A stretch of 64,000 nt of DNA from Syntrophotalea carbinolica DSM 2380. GTDB lineage: Bacteria; Desulfobacterota; Desulfuromonadia; Desulfuromonadales; Syntrophotaleaceae. The position numbers and the translations under genes were made by a program. Positions 29,060 through 39,363 of the stretch are shown in pieces (the first letter of the stretch is position 1; each line of letters starts with the position of its first letter). The notes beneath the pieces are model-generated. The model searched no databases and was not told where the DNA came from. It worked only from the letters and a program-made list of their open reading frames with translations. The stretch is taken from NCBI RefSeq assembly GCF_000012885.1, contig NC_007498.2:2232001-2296000 (forward strand), written 5' to 3'.

Positions 29060-31489
29060 ATGAAACTATTGACCTATATAGATCTTCTTGGCCCCCGGAG
29101 AAAAGAAAAACGCGCTGCACGAAGCAGACACCGTCTGCTGATCGGCCTGCTGTTGCTGGCTATGCTGCTTTTGCCTCAAACGGGACAACAGGACAGCTTC
29201 GGCCTCGTATGCGCCTCTGAAATCGATCTGACCGCAAAAAATACCGATCCGGATGACAGCGATTCAACAGTGCTCGCACCGGTTACGGTTCACGGCCGGC
29301 GGGAACCTTTGACAACCGCATCGAAGACCATCGATCGCACAATCATCGACAGCTTCCCCAGCGGCAACAACAGCATCAACGAAATTCTTTCGTTTTTGCC
29401 CGACATCCAGTTCAGCGAAACATCCAATCTGTCCACCCAGGGTGGCGAGATCCTGCCCGCTGCCGTGTCGATCGCCGGCGGTAAAGGTTTTGAAAACAAT
29501 TTTATCATCGATGGATTGAGCAACAACAGTATGCTGGATCCGGACGCCGATGACCCCTTGGCTGTGAACAACGTACCGGGGCATGCCCAGCAAATCTTCC
29601 TGGATGCCTCGCTGGTCGATGAAATCACCCTTTACGACAGCAATGTACCCGCCAGCTACGGGGATTTCAAAGGTGGGGTAGTGCATGCCAGAACCATTGA
29701 ACCGGATGATGAATTCGGTGGCAATTTCTTTTATCGCACCACCCGCGCGGCCTGGACGAAATTCCATATAGCCCCATCCCAAAAGGACGATTTCGAAAAC
29801 TCCGGGAAACATACCAGCCAGCCGAAATTTGAAAAACATCAGGCCGGATTCGATATACATCTCCCGATCCGTTCCCACCTGCGTTTACTGGCAGGGTACC
29901 GGCTACAGCTCTCCACCATTCCCCTGCAGCATCTTGGCGAAACCCGCAACCAGCGGCGCCGCAACGAAACCTTTCTCGTCAAGCTCGCCACGGAACCGAC
30001 GGCATTATCAAAACTGAACCTCAGCTGGACCTACAGCCCCTACCAGGGCCGATACTTCAAAAAAGATTACAAAAATAGCGACCTGACCATCCTCGGCGGC
30101 GCCTATATGGTCAACGCCGATTTTCATACCGCCCTGCCCTTTGCCGACCTGCACCTGCAGGCGGGTTATACAGAAGGCGAAAATTCCCGCGAAGGTCCCG
30201 ACCACATGATTTTGACCCAGAACCCCGACAACAGTTGGGAACGGGAAGGATTTACCGGGGATATCGATAATACCCAGCAGAGCGTGCAATGCAAAACCGA
30301 ATTGGCGCTTCATCAGCTTTCAACAGGTTCGGTTTCCCATGACATCAACCTGGGGTTTGACTTTCAGCATATACGGGGAACCTCCAAGCGTGACGAAACC
30401 AGTTACCTATACACCTTCTATAAAAACGGCACAGCCAGACGCACCGTCTATGCAAAGCACCGGGCCGAAGCCGTTCTGAGACAGTACAACTTTTACTCTG
30501 AAGACATCCTTCGCTATCACCGTCTGGAACTCCGTCCCGGGCTGCGCATCTCTTACGACGATTTTATGCAGAACCTTAACCTGGCGCCACGTCTGGCCGC
30601 TGCACTGGATATCTTCGGCAATGGGCGAACCGTTCTGATCGGTGGGGTCAATCGCTACTATGCAAACACCCTCCTGACCTACAAGTTACGACAGGAAATG
30701 CCGACCACCTATTATGAAACGCGACTGGATGGCGGCGAATGGACCTTTACAAAAACCTACTCCACAACCACCGATTTTCAGACCCTGAAAACGCCCTATG
30801 CGGATGAATACGTCATCGGCCTTGAACAACGGATTTTCGGCGGCAAGGCCACGTTCAAATACGTGCGACGTGACGGCAAAGATGAATTTGCGAAAACTGC
30901 CGGCGACCGGCAACCTGATGGTCTATGGCACTACACTCTCAACAACAATGGCAGCAGCCGGCATGAAAGCTATCGTTTGAGCTGGGAACGGCACTGGCAG
31001 AACCACTCCCTGAGTATCAACGGCACCTACCAGGAAACCACCTCGAGCAACGAATCGTATGAAGATATTTTGGAGGATGATGATCTCGATGAAGACATCT
31101 GGTACAACGGAAAGGTGCTTTCCAAAAGCCAATTGCCGAGAAAGGATTTCAATCGCCCCTGGCTTGTCAGTCTGCTCTATGTCGGAAAGTTTCCTTACGG
31201 CATAACTTTCAGCAGTTTATTGAAATATCGCAGCGGTTATCAGACATTATCGAAAACCGGCGCCGTACATGAAGACCTCGGCATCCCCATATACGAAAAA
31301 GTCCGATACGGAGGTGCCGTGACGGTGAATTGCAGCCTGGGCTGGGGTATCCGGGTATGGAACCGCCAGCAACTGCATCTGAGTCTGGATATCCTTAACC
31401 TGCTGGACAAAAAATCCGTCGCTGGCGAGTCGCAGGACAGTTATGAATTGGGAAGGCAGTTTTGGCTCAGCGCGAAATACAGCTTTTAG
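29060..31489 (+). CDS. TonB-dependent outer-membrane receptor
   Basis: Predicted outer-membrane beta-barrel importing a scarce nutrient with TonB energy. From ATG 29060, about 809 residues: a long basic N-region then a signal peptide (LLIGLLLLAMLLLPQ) ending near VCA, a TonB-box-like APVTVHG segment, a plug domain (about residues 75-200, with NEILSFLPDIQF and NNFIIDGLSNNSML), and alternating barrel strands to a C-terminal KYSF ending in Phe, as expected for barrel insertion. An earlier frame start at 28910 lies upstream of the promoter. No TonB, ExbBD or periplasmic binding protein is nearby and the substrate is unknown. It is the only plus-strand gene in this stretch. Confidence 0.88.
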   Translation: MKLLTYIDLLGPRRKEKRAARSRHRLLIGLLLLAMLLLPQTGQQDSFGLVCASEIDLTAKNTDPDDSDSTVLAPVTVHGRREPLTTASKTIDRTIIDSFPSGNNSINEILSFLPDIQFSETSNLSTQGGEILPAAVSIAGGKGFENNFIIDGLSNNSMLDPDADDPLAVNNVPGHAQQIFLDASLVDEITLYDSNVPASYGDFKGGVVHARTIEPDDEFGGNFFYRTTRAAWTKFHIAPSQKDDFENSGKHTSQPKFEKHQAGFDIHLPIRSHLRLLAGYRLQLSTIPLQHLGETRNQRRRNETFLVKLATEPTALSKLNLSWTYSPYQGRYFKKDYKNSDLTILGGAYMVNADFHTALPFADLHLQAGYTEGENSREGPDHMILTQNPDNSWEREGFTGDIDNTQQSVQCKTELALHQLSTGSVSHDINLGFDFQHIRGTSKRDETSYLYTFYKNGTARRTVYAKHRAEAVLRQYNFYSEDILRYHRLELRPGLRISYDDFMQNLNLAPRLAAALDIFGNGRTVLIGGVNRYYANTLLTYKLRQEMPTTYYETRLDGGEWTFTKTYSTTTDFQTLKTPYADEYVIGLEQRIFGGKATFKYVRRDGKDEFAKTAGDRQPDGLWHYTLNNNGSSRHESYRLSWERHWQNHSLSINGTYQETTSSNESYEDILEDDDLDEDIWYNGKVLSKSQLPRKDFNRPWLVSLLYVGKFPYGITFSSLLKYRSGYQTLSKTGAVHEDLGIPIYEKVRYGGAVTVNCSLGWGIRVWNRQQLHLSLDILNLLDKKSVAGESQDSYELGRQFWLSAKYSF

Positions 31490-31506
31490 ACCATGCGTTA
31501 AGGCTT

Positions 31507-33648
31507 TCAGTCCGACGACACGACATTGGGCAAAACCATATTTTTATGGCCGTCGGACAGGCACAGGGAATAATTACCGGCCCGGGGCAACGCAGGCAAT
31601 TCCACCTCCAGCTGTCTCGAACCGTGCCGTCTGATATGCGGCACTTTCAAAGGCAGCGGTAGCGCCACCACCCCGCCGAGGCTCGACGACACAAGCAACT
31701 CGTCCCCCATCAGAAGCATTTTCTTGGCCTTGATGCTGATCCCCAATCCTCCCAACACCTGCATGCTGTTCGGAATACGGCTATCGACCACCTGCAAACC
31801 CGCCTGCACATCCCCCACATACACGTAGTCTCCGGATGCGACCAGAGCCGCGGCATAGCCCGGCGTTCCCACGGAACCGAGGAGCTGTGGTTTGTCGGCC
31901 CGGGTCAAATCATAAACCTGGGTGCCGGCTCGACCGTTGGCGACATAAAGTTGGTTGTCTGCCACCGACAATGAGGTCGCATGACAAAACGGCAACAGAT
32001 AATCCGGTACGGGAAGCTTACCGACCACTGCCGCTTTATCGGGGTGACGAACGTCGACCACGAAGGTACCGGCACTGCCACAGGCCAGATATACATAATC
32101 TCCCGCCACCGCAATATCGAGCAAAGGATCGGGAACCGCCAGCGACATGCGCAAGCGCATCGTGTTATGCGGATGGGCATCCACAATATGCAGGGTACCG
32201 CACCGCTGCCCCACAAACAGTTTCTGTCGCTGATAGACAACCCGGTTTACTTTGCCCTCAAACGAAAGGGTCTCGGCGATTTTACTCTTCGTGTCGTCAA
32301 GCTTCACCGCATGCAAACCACCCAAGCCGTCTGCCACAAACGCCCGATCGTCACCAAGCGACACATCGATGGCCTTGCCGGGCGTATCGACAGTCCGGAT
32401 CAGACGCAAGTGCCGCTGCTCGTTGACGAGGATCTGCAACCCGGCAGCACCGTTCGCCACATAAATGTAACGCCCGCGGGTGGCAAGTCCCTGGGCAACC
32501 CCAGCAGCATTCAAAGCCTTGGGCGGTGCCATCGGGGAAAGTCGGTCCAGTGCAACAATCTGCACACCTTTCTTGCCGTCAGCCACCATGATATGCCGCC
32601 CGGTTAACGTCATATCCCAGGACACGCCCGGGGTATCGACAATGCCAAGCAGGCGCAAGCCGTGCTTTTGCGTCGGGGCAAAAACCTGTACGCCGCCATG
32701 GTCGGTAGCGACCCATAATCGCCCATCGATCCATTTAACGCTCCGGGCCTGCCCCAACGTCGGCATATTTGCCAAAATTTCCGGGGAGCAAGGATCGACC
32801 ACCGAAACGATCTGAATGCCGCCTCTGCGATCGGCCACATAGGCCTTGCCGTCGCGAACCGTAACGCCGGTAGCATAACCGGGAGTATCCACTGTGCCGA
32901 CCAGCGACGGTGGCCCGTTTGAAGAGCAATCAAATATGCTTAAACCGGCTGCATCGTCAGCGACGTAGAGATAACTGCCTACCTTGCATAGGCCGGATGC
33001 CGACCCGGGCGTAGCCACGCTTGCTGTAATGCGCGGTGTGCCACGCAGATCAACGACCTGCACACCTTTGAGATCATCCGCGACATAAGCCCAGTCGTCC
33101 TCGACCCACACATCGAGGGCGCAACCCGGCGTAGCAACGGAAGCAATAATATACGGATTTGACGGTTGCGCCACGGAAACCACATGAATGCCGCCTTGTG
33201 AAGCGGCGATATAAACGCGATCGTTATGTACGGTCAGGTCCCAGGCCTTCCCTGGAATCGGCAGGGAACCGATAATGACAGGCTGCTCGGGAATCGCCAC
33301 ATCGACAACCTGCAATCCACGCACCGTGTCGACGACAAAAGCAAGGTTGCCCTTGCCCGCAACACTTTTCGCAATCCCCCAACTGGGCATACTGCCGACA
33401 ATGGCATAGTGATTGCCGATATCGTAATTTAAAAGCGCCTGCATATCCTCGGAGAATCCCTGCCCTCTCAGGACCAGCGAATTCTCTGCGACGCCGCGAC
33501 CCTTTTTTCGTTTTACGGAACTCACCGTAAAATCGTCCTGTTGCGGAGTCGGTTTAAATATGCTCAGCAGCAGAAAGGTGAACAGAGCCAGATAACACAA
33601 TCCGCAGAGTCCGGCAATGAGTCGTAATCTATGAGTCTTGAAGTGCAT
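31507..33648 (-). CDS. membrane-anchored protein with 14 LVIVD-type beta-propeller repeats
   Basis: 713 residues of unknown function. An N-terminal basic segment and one hydrophobic helix (about 11-31) give a signal anchor; the rest is a chain of about 42-residue repeats of the form V-x-TPG-x-A-x-x-V-x(3)-D-x-x-YVAD-x-x-x-GLQVVD-x-x-x-P. I count 14 such units from about residue 75 to 675, enough for two seven-bladed propellers, then a short C-terminal beta domain. LVIVD proteins are extracytoplasmic and often surface-associated (family knowledge). Its start lies 20 bp inside the 3' end of the hybrid kinase gene, so the two are coupled and probably work together. It converges on the TonB receptor gene with only 17 bp between stops. 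Confidence 0.82.
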   Translation of the reverse strand: MHFKTHRLRLIAGLCGLCYLALFTFLLLSIFKPTPQQDDFTVSSVKRKKGRGVAENSLVLRGQGFSEDMQALLNYDIGNHYAIVGSMPSWGIAKSVAGKGNLAFVVDTVRGLQVVDVAIPEQPVIIGSLPIPGKAWDLTVHNDRVYIAASQGGIHVVSVAQPSNPYIIASVATPGCALDVWVEDDWAYVADDLKGVQVVDLRGTPRITASVATPGSASGLCKVGSYLYVADDAAGLSIFDCSSNGPPSLVGTVDTPGYATGVTVRDGKAYVADRRGGIQIVSVVDPCSPEILANMPTLGQARSVKWIDGRLWVATDHGGVQVFAPTQKHGLRLLGIVDTPGVSWDMTLTGRHIMVADGKKGVQIVALDRLSPMAPPKALNAAGVAQGLATRGRYIYVANGAAGLQILVNEQRHLRLIRTVDTPGKAIDVSLGDDRAFVADGLGGLHAVKLDDTKSKIAETLSFEGKVNRVVYQRQKLFVGQRCGTLHIVDAHPHNTMRLRMSLAVPDPLLDIAVAGDYVYLACGSAGTFVVDVRHPDKAAVVGKLPVPDYLLPFCHATSLSVADNQLYVANGRAGTQVYDLTRADKPQLLGSVGTPGYAAALVASGDYVYVGDVQAGLQVVDSRIPNSMQVLGGLGISIKAKKMLLMGDELLVSSSLGGVVALPLPLKVPHIRRHGSRQLEVELPALPRAGNYSLCLSDGHKNMVLPNVVSSD

Positions 33649-36130
33649 CGCATACCGCAGGGGCTGTTAAAGGGGAAGCATGGGCATCGGCGGAATTCGA
33701 TTCCCCCCGAGCGACCCATTTATCCACCAGAAGATACAGTTGTTTGTGTTTGAAAGGCTTGGCCAGATAATCATCCATACCGGCTTGCCTACAAAAAACC
33801 ACAGCCTCGGCCGACGCATGTGCGGTAAGCGCGATAACAGGAGTTTTTACCCCGGCCTTGCGTAATGCCGCCACGGCTTGATAGCCGTCCATGACCGGCA
33901 TCTGACAATCCATGAGGATTAAGTCGAAGCCCTGACTTTGTCCGGCGGTCACGGCTTGCTGACCGTTTTCCACGGCAACCACCTCGCAATGATGACTCTC
34001 AAGGCTGATAACCAGCATTTTGCGCGTGGTGGGATTATCCTCGGCCAACAATATGCGAGGCTTCCGGGAAGCCACACCGGTAATACTACCCGGTTTCACT
34101 CCGGATTCGGTGGAATCGGCGTCACAAGCAGGCCGTTCGCAAAAAGTCTTCACCACCAGGGAACATAATTGTGAAGGACACACCGGCTTAGCCAGAACGT
34201 CACTCAGCAACCCGGAATCGCTGTCCCCGAAAAAGAAAGCCCGTGGCGCCATGCCCACCCAGCGGCAGCCTTCCAGGGCTGTTTCCCTGTGAATTTTTTG
34301 CAGCTCCGTACTGTCTTCATGGATCTCGGCGTCGACCAGTATCAATCCATAGGGGTTTTTCTCCCGTGGCAAAGCCGACAAACGCGGGCAGGCTTCTTCG
34401 GCGGAAGCAACCGCATCGACCTGCAGGGACAGCGCCACCACCTGCTCCATCAGCATTTCGCGAACCCCGGCATGCGAAGCGACAACCAGTATTCGGGAAG
34501 CTTTCTGTAACGGCGACAACACCCTGTCGGGCCATCGCACATCCTCATGCTTGTCCAGACGGATAGTGCAGGTAAATACCGAGCCCTGGCCAAGCTCACT
34601 TTCCAAATGGATATGACCCCGCATAAGATCCAGCAGTTGCCTTACGATCGCCAAACCAAGCCCCGTACCGCCGTAATGCCGGGTGGTTGAGCTGTCGGCC
34701 TGTGAGAAAGCGTCAAAAATGGCCTGTTGAGCCTCGCGATCTATGCCGATACCGGTATCCCGGACCTCAAGGAAAATCGATGCGCTGGCACAATTTTCAT
34801 CCCGGCAACCGATTCGAACCGATATTTCGCCTTCGGACGTAAATTTAACGGCATTCCCCAACAGGTTGAAAACGATCTGGCGCAAACGCGCAGGGTCGCC
34901 CAATAGAGATACCGGCGTTCCGGGCTGGATGCGACAGATCAGTTCCACCTTTTTGTCCTGGGCGTTTTTTGCAATCAGCGACAGGGGCTCTTCCACGACA
35001 TCCACCAAATTGAAAGGAACCCGCTCCACCACCAGACGGCCCGCCTCGATCTTGGAAAAATCAAGGATGTCGTTAAGCACTTTAAGCAGCGATTCGCCGG
35101 AACTGTGAATCATATGAGCCAATTCCCGCTGGTGGTCGCTCAGCGGAGTGCCGGACAAAAGTTCCGCCACACCGATAACCCCGATCATAGGGGTACGGAT
35201 TTCGTGGCTCATATTGGCGAGAAACCGGGATTTAGCGTGATTTGCAGTCTCTGCGGCCTGCCTTGCCTGCGCCAATTTATCAACGGTCTTTTGGAGCTCT
35301 TCGTTGGTTTCATGCAGTTCCTGCGTGCGCTGTAAAACCTGTTCCTCGAGATGGTAACGATAACGTTCCAACTGCTGGTCGCGAGACGCAAGCTGTTCGA
35401 GCATATGGTTGAAACCGTTGAAAAGAACGCCGACTTCATCGTTGGCCTGTTTGTCCACGCGCAAGGAAAAATCTTCACAATCGGAGACCTGGCGCATTTT
35501 GTCCGCCAGATACAAAATAGGAGCGGAAATCAAAGATTGCAGATGCCTGGCCACCAGGTAGCCGATGAGACAGGACGCGACCAGGACAGCCACGACACTG
35601 ATAGCAAAGGATCTCAACCAGAGGTTAAAGGCACTGAGATCAGTCCGGACATACACCGTACCAATGATTTTGTTAAGCCGGCGTACAGGGACGATAACCG
35701 ACAGGGAGTCCCGAGTGAAAAAATGCCGGCGCACGCCATCGGATACAACCAGCGCCAACTGCTGATAGGTGGTGTCATCGACCTCGGTGCTCAATTGACC
35801 TGACGCACCGACCCCAGGTTCCGGCCGGTGGAATTTTGAGACAGTTTGATGATAACTATTGAAAAGATAGGCGCAACAGACGTGGGGTTCGGACAGCAGC
35901 GACGACATAACCTGGTCCCCGACATGCTGGCTTCTGAAAGTTAAGGCAACGGTACTGTTGGCCGCCAGGATCTCGGCCAGGGAAAAACTCTGCCGGACCA
36001 TATTGCGACGAAAAGACAGGATTTCGACGGTCACAAATACGCCCGCAGCAAGGACCAGAACCACGGCACAAGCCAGCATGATAATGCCGGTCAGTTTTTT
36101 CTTGAGCGTGGCATTCCGGAATCCAAACAT
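33629..36130 (-). CDS. hybrid sensor histidine kinase with CHASE8 domain and two receiver domains
   Basis: Inner-membrane sensor kinase of 833 residues from ATG 36130. TM1 at 13-35, periplasmic CHASE8-like domain to about 170 ([15 protein letters not shown]), TM2 at 174-194, HAMP, a coiled coil to about 290, HisKA with H309 in [13 protein letters not shown], HATPase with N426, DTGIGI (458-463) and GGTGLGLAI (487-495), then two receivers. The first (about 545-665) keeps D600 but lacks the N-terminal acidic pair; the second (about 691-810) is intact, with D741 in [11 protein letters not shown] and KPF at 791-793. No output domain, so phosphate must move to an Hpt or another regulator not found here. 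Coupled to the propeller gene. Confidence 0.93.
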   Translation of the reverse strand: MFGFRNATLKKKLTGIIMLACAVVLVLAAGVFVTVEILSFRRNMVRQSFSLAEILAANSTVALTFRSQHVGDQVMSSLLSEPHVCCAYLFNSYHQTVSKFHRPEPGVGASGQLSTEVDDTTYQQLALVVSDGVRRHFFTRDSLSVIVPVRRLNKIIGTVYVRTDLSAFNLWLRSFAISVVAVLVASCLIGYLVARHLQSLISAPILYLADKMRQVSDCEDFSLRVDKQANDEVGVLFNGFNHMLEQLASRDQQLERYRYHLEEQVLQRTQELHETNEELQKTVDKLAQARQAAETANHAKSRFLANMSHEIRTPMIGVIGVAELLSGTPLSDHQRELAHMIHSSGESLLKVLNDILDFSKIEAGRLVVERVPFNLVDVVEEPLSLIAKNAQDKKVELICRIQPGTPVSLLGDPARLRQIVFNLLGNAVKFTSEGEISVRIGCRDENCASASIFLEVRDTGIGIDREAQQAIFDAFSQADSSTTRHYGGTGLGLAIVRQLLDLMRGHIHLESELGQGSVFTCTIRLDKHEDVRWPDRVLSPLQKASRILVVASHAGVREMLMEQVVALSLQVDAVASAEEACPRLSALPREKNPYGLILVDAEIHEDSTELQKIHRETALEGCRWVGMAPRAFFFGDSDSGLLSDVLAKPVCPSQLCSLVVKTFCERPACDADSTESGVKPGSITGVASRKPRILLAEDNPTTRKMLVISLESHHCEVVAVENGQQAVTAGQSQGFDLILMDCQMPVMDGYQAVAALRKAGVKTPVIALTAHASAEAVVFCRQAGMDDYLAKPFKHKQLYLLVDKWVARGESNSADAHASPLTAPAVCDALQDS

Positions 36131-36300
36131 CGCTTGTAACCTTTTCGTAGAAGGGCGAAAGTGCGCAGTACGATAGGTCAAGCTAAAAACCTACCTATTG
36201 ACTCGGCCAATGATAGAGCCTTAAGCGTTACGGATTCTAACAAATACACCCTTTAAAGCAAAGTCCAATCTCTCCTGTATGTGCAAAGCACATAAAAAAG

Positions 36301-36334
36301 CGGCTCCATCCCCTGAGAACCGGGAATGGAGCCG
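36301..36334 (-). terminator. terminator of the feo operon
   Basis: CGGCTCCAT (36301-36309) pairs with ATGGAGCCG (36326-36334), extended by further C/G pairs; a run of six T follows on the minus strand (complement of 36294-36299). Placed 32 bp after the DtxR-FeoA stop. Confidence 0.8.
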
Positions 36335-36365
36335 TCTTGAACGGGGGAATATAAAAACAGCCGAA

Positions 36366-37022
36366 TCACTCGGCAACATCGGTGCGGATGAATATTTCCC
36401 GAGCCAGTTGCTCATCAACGGCGAATTCGGAATTTCCCACATGAAAAATATACGAGGGGAATCGACGATTGAGGCATATGTCGTTGCCCGGCAAAACACC
36501 AAGAGACATGAGCTTCTGCATCTTCTTGGCATCGCTGGTCGTCAGATAGGCTATTTCGCCTTTCTGACCGACTTTCATTTCGGTCAAAGGAACCACCCCG
36601 ACCTCCGCCGCGTGACGGGCAGCCCGGCAACATTCACCGAGAGGAATGGGCCTGCCATGCGGACAGGTTGTAGGGTGGTTCAACAAGGTGCAAATACGGG
36701 TATCGACACCCTCATTGAGTAAATGCTCGAATTCACACGCCTTGGCGTTGGCATTGCTGCCCTTGAGGTCGAGAATATCCATCATCAAACGCTCTGCCAA
36801 TCGGTGTCGCCGCACAACCTTTTCCCCGGCGATACGCCCTTCGGAGCGCAGATAAACCCTCTCGCCCTTGACTTCGATCAGAGCCTGGCGTTCCAGATCC
36901 ATCAAAGCCGGTTCCCGGGCTTCCACATCCAAAGCCTCAAGGGAAGCCGAATTATCCCCTTCTTCAACCACGGCTATCCAGACGGCTTCCAGAATATCTT
37001 CAGCCCGTTCCGAGTTTTCCAT
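36366..37022 (-). CDS. DtxR/IdeR-type metalloregulator with C-terminal FeoA (SH3-like) domain
   Basis: Probable iron- or manganese-responsive repressor of 218 residues. N-terminal winged helix (about 1-70); dimerisation/metal domain with RRHRLAERLM and ACEFEHLL, matching the DtxR ligand set H73, E77, C96, E99 and H100; then TCPHGRPIP; then a FeoA/SH3-like domain from about 143 (LTEMKVGQKGEIAYL to the end). DtxR proteins usually carry such a domain, but here it looks close to FeoA itself and there is no separate feoA gene, so it may also serve FeoB. ATG 37022 shares one base with the previous stop; AAGGAG lies 8 nt upstream. Confidence 0.88.
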   Translation of the reverse strand: MENSERAEDILEAVWIAVVEEGDNSASLEALDVEAREPALMDLERQALIEVKGERVYLRSEGRIAGEKVVRRHRLAERLMMDILDLKGSNANAKACEFEHLLNEGVDTRICTLLNHPTTCPHGRPIPLGECCRAARHAAEVGVVPLTEMKVGQKGEIAYLTTSDAKKMQKLMSLGVLPGNDICLNRRFPSYIFHVGNSEFAVDEQLAREIFIRTDVAE

Positions 37023-37204
37023 CAATCGTTCTCCTTGGAATTGTCTTTTTTTCTCCAGCGGCGCAACAAACCGGGCACCATGGGATTTTCATACCCGCAC
37101 CATGGACAATGTATCTTGCGGCATCCGCCCAGACAGGCACCGCAAGGTTTTTGCCGCAACTTATCCGGCGGCGGCAGTGTGCGACCGCAGAAACCGCATT
37201 TCAT
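37022..37204 (-). CDS. small Cys-rich Feo-associated protein
   Basis: 60-residue protein with seven Cys in a zinc-ribbon or Fe-S-like pattern: CxxC near the N-terminus (C3, C6), CxxC-x3-C (C21, C24, C28) and CxxC (C33, C36), followed by a basic tail. ATG 37204 overlaps the feoB stop as ATGA and its own stop overlaps the next gene, so it is translated between FeoB and the DtxR-FeoA protein. It is not FeoC, which is a winged-helix protein, and not the membrane-anchored FeoB-associated Cys protein. A role in FeoB regulation or iron delivery is an inference from position. Confidence 0.75.
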   Translation of the reverse strand: MKCGFCGRTLPPPDKLRQKPCGACLGGCRKIHCPWCGYENPMVPGLLRRWRKKDNSKEND

Positions 37205-39165
37205 GCCAGCCATCCGGTAAAGCCAAGCACAAGGTTAAGACCCCAGCCTACGCCAAAAGCCAGCAGCGTCACCATCATGAAAATACCAAGGGAGACCTTC
37301 CACCCGCGTTCTTTTTTCATCATGAGAAACTGGGCGATACAAGGAACAAACAAGGTCATGGTGACAGCGGCGACCGTCAGTTGACGGGGGCTAAGTAACC
37401 CCTGGGCGTGCATATCATAAAGGCCGGCAGCACCGAAATCGCGCCGGAAAAATCCGAAAATAAACGCAGCGGTCGTTTTGGCCGGCAATCCGAGAGCGGA
37501 AATAGCCGGAGCCATGACGCGCACCAGACCATTAAGAGCACCGGTCATTTTCCCGGCCCAGAGCAAAACGGAAGCGAATATGAACAGCGGAAAGATCTCC
37601 AGGAAATACCACTGCATCCGGCTGACGGTTTTGATCAATACGTTGCGGGCCTGGGGCAGACGCATGGGAGGTAATTCCATGTAAAACATGGGGCGCTCTC
37701 CTGGCAACAGGCGGGCTGAAAGAAATCCAACAGCCAGAAACACCAGCGTTACGCACGCCACCCACACAGGCAAAGCCCCGGGAACTTCGGACAACAACCC
37801 CATGATGACCCCCAACTGAGCACTGCAGGGAACCGCCAAAGCCAGCAGCAAGGTCACGATGATGCGCTCTCGCACCGTTTCAAGAGTACGGGTTACCATA
37901 GTCGCCATGGTATCGCAACCAAAGCCCAACACCATGGGGATAACCGCCCGCCCGTTTAGCCCGATCTTCTTGAAGATCCGGTCGACGAGCATGGCCAGAC
38001 GCGGAAAATATCCGACATCCTCCATGATCGAGAAAGCCAGGAAAAAAGTCCCGACAATGGGCAGCACCAACGCAACGGCATAACGCACGCCGAGGGTGAA
38101 GACCCCGTATTCGCCGACCAGCAATTCGCGCAGCCAGTACCAGGATGTCATTTTCTGAACCAGGTCGATAACCCAGGGATTGATGTAATCCTCGAACAAT
38201 CCGCCTTCCAGAAGATCGACCAGCGTTCCGGCGCCAAACTTGCCGACAAAGACGTAAATACCGAAGTAAAGGACCAGCAACAGCAAGGGAAACCCGGTCC
38301 AGGGGTTAATGGTCCACGCCGCAAGTTTCTCGAAAAAAGTCGGCGCACGATCGGCCTGTTGATGGATTACTTCTTCCAAAATGGCGCGACAGATGCGCTT
38401 GCGTTCCAGACTGATCCGCAGATTAAGATCCATGCGCCGCTCGTAAATGGTATCGTTGACGGCCTTCTCGATGGCCTCCAAGCGACTCGGTTCCGCCTTT
38501 TTGATCAGCGCCCAGGCATCTTCATCTTTCTGGAGAAGAAGTAGAGCGATGGAGCGTGGAACCAGGGTATAGTCATCGGTCAAATGCCGGGATACCTTGG
38601 CCAGGTCTTTTTCAAGCTCATGGGAATAACCGAATACCGCCTTAACGTCGGGATTATAGGACGCTATAGCCTGGCGCAGCTCGGAAAGCCCGCGTTTTCT
38701 TGCCATAGCACCGCCAATGACGGGAATACCCAGTTTTTCCTGCAGCAAAGGAATATCGATATGCATCCCTCTGCGCTCGGCCTCGTCGAGGATATTGATC
38801 AACAGCACAACCGGTAGCCCGGCCTCGACCAGCTGCAAAGTCATGGGCAGCATACGCTCGAGATTACGGGCATCGATAACATGGACGACCGTATGCGCCG
38901 ATTCTTTAAGCAGGATTTCCCGAGCTACCCGTTCTTCTTCGGTTATGGGCAGCAAGGAATACATCCCGGGCGTATCAAGGACTTCGTAGGACACACCTTC
39001 GATCTCGCAGCAGCCGCGCGAAACCTCCACGGAGGTACCGGGATAATTGGATACAACGGTATAGGCCCCGGTCAGGGCATTGAAAAGGACGCTCTTACCG
39101 ACATTCGGATTCCCGACCAGCACGATTTTGCGTTCGGCTGGACACACTTCACTTTGTACTGCCAT
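37201..39165 (-). CDS. feoB: ferrous iron transporter B
   Basis: Inner-membrane Fe2+ transporter with a G-protein domain. G1 GNPNVGKS at 18-25, G2 region with NYPGTSVEVSRG, G3 DTPGMYSL, a helical GDI-like spacer, then membrane gate domains (two repeats, GFGCDTMATMVTRTLE and FIFGFFRRDFGAAGLYD, each with a conserved Cys or Arg region). 654 residues from ATG 39165; the frame is open to 39234 but that stretch is not conserved. First gene of the coupled feoB / Cys-rich / DtxR-FeoA set, with fur immediately upstream on the same strand. Confidence 0.95.
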   Translation of the reverse strand: MAVQSEVCPAERKIVLVGNPNVGKSVLFNALTGAYTVVSNYPGTSVEVSRGCCEIEGVSYEVLDTPGMYSLLPITEEERVAREILLKESAHTVVHVIDARNLERMLPMTLQLVEAGLPVVLLINILDEAERRGMHIDIPLLQEKLGIPVIGGAMARKRGLSELRQAIASYNPDVKAVFGYSHELEKDLAKVSRHLTDDYTLVPRSIALLLLQKDEDAWALIKKAEPSRLEAIEKAVNDTIYERRMDLNLRISLERKRICRAILEEVIHQQADRAPTFFEKLAAWTINPWTGFPLLLLVLYFGIYVFVGKFGAGTLVDLLEGGLFEDYINPWVIDLVQKMTSWYWLRELLVGEYGVFTLGVRYAVALVLPIVGTFFLAFSIMEDVGYFPRLAMLVDRIFKKIGLNGRAVIPMVLGFGCDTMATMVTRTLETVRERIIVTLLLALAVPCSAQLGVIMGLLSEVPGALPVWVACVTLVFLAVGFLSARLLPGERPMFYMELPPMRLPQARNVLIKTVSRMQWYFLEIFPLFIFASVLLWAGKMTGALNGLVRVMAPAISALGLPAKTTAAFIFGFFRRDFGAAGLYDMHAQGLLSPRQLTVAAVTMTLFVPCIAQFLMMKKERGWKVSLGIFMMVTLLAFGVGWGLNLVLGFTGWLA

Positions 39166-39363
39166 AGCTGAATATTCCGGAAGGGGTTGCTGAACAATTA
39201 AATAACAAGAATTTCTGCTGCCTTGTGACCACAAAGGGTCGTCACATTAACTATTTTACGATCATTATTTGTCGCGGACATAAGTAGCCAGCGGCATTGC
39301 CTACCACTACTCAAGGCAAAATGCCGTGCCGCAGGTCACGGTTTACATTATTAAACAACGACA

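Noticed and set aside
39256-39280. AT-rich stretch before feoB with partial similarity to a Fur box (GATCATTATT)
   Set aside because: Too few matches to the 7-1-7 consensus to claim; needs a motif scan.
39293-39325. Imperfect hairpin GGCATTGCC / GGCAAAATGCC after fur
   Set aside because: Bulged stem with no following T-run; could be a terminator of fur but is unsupported.
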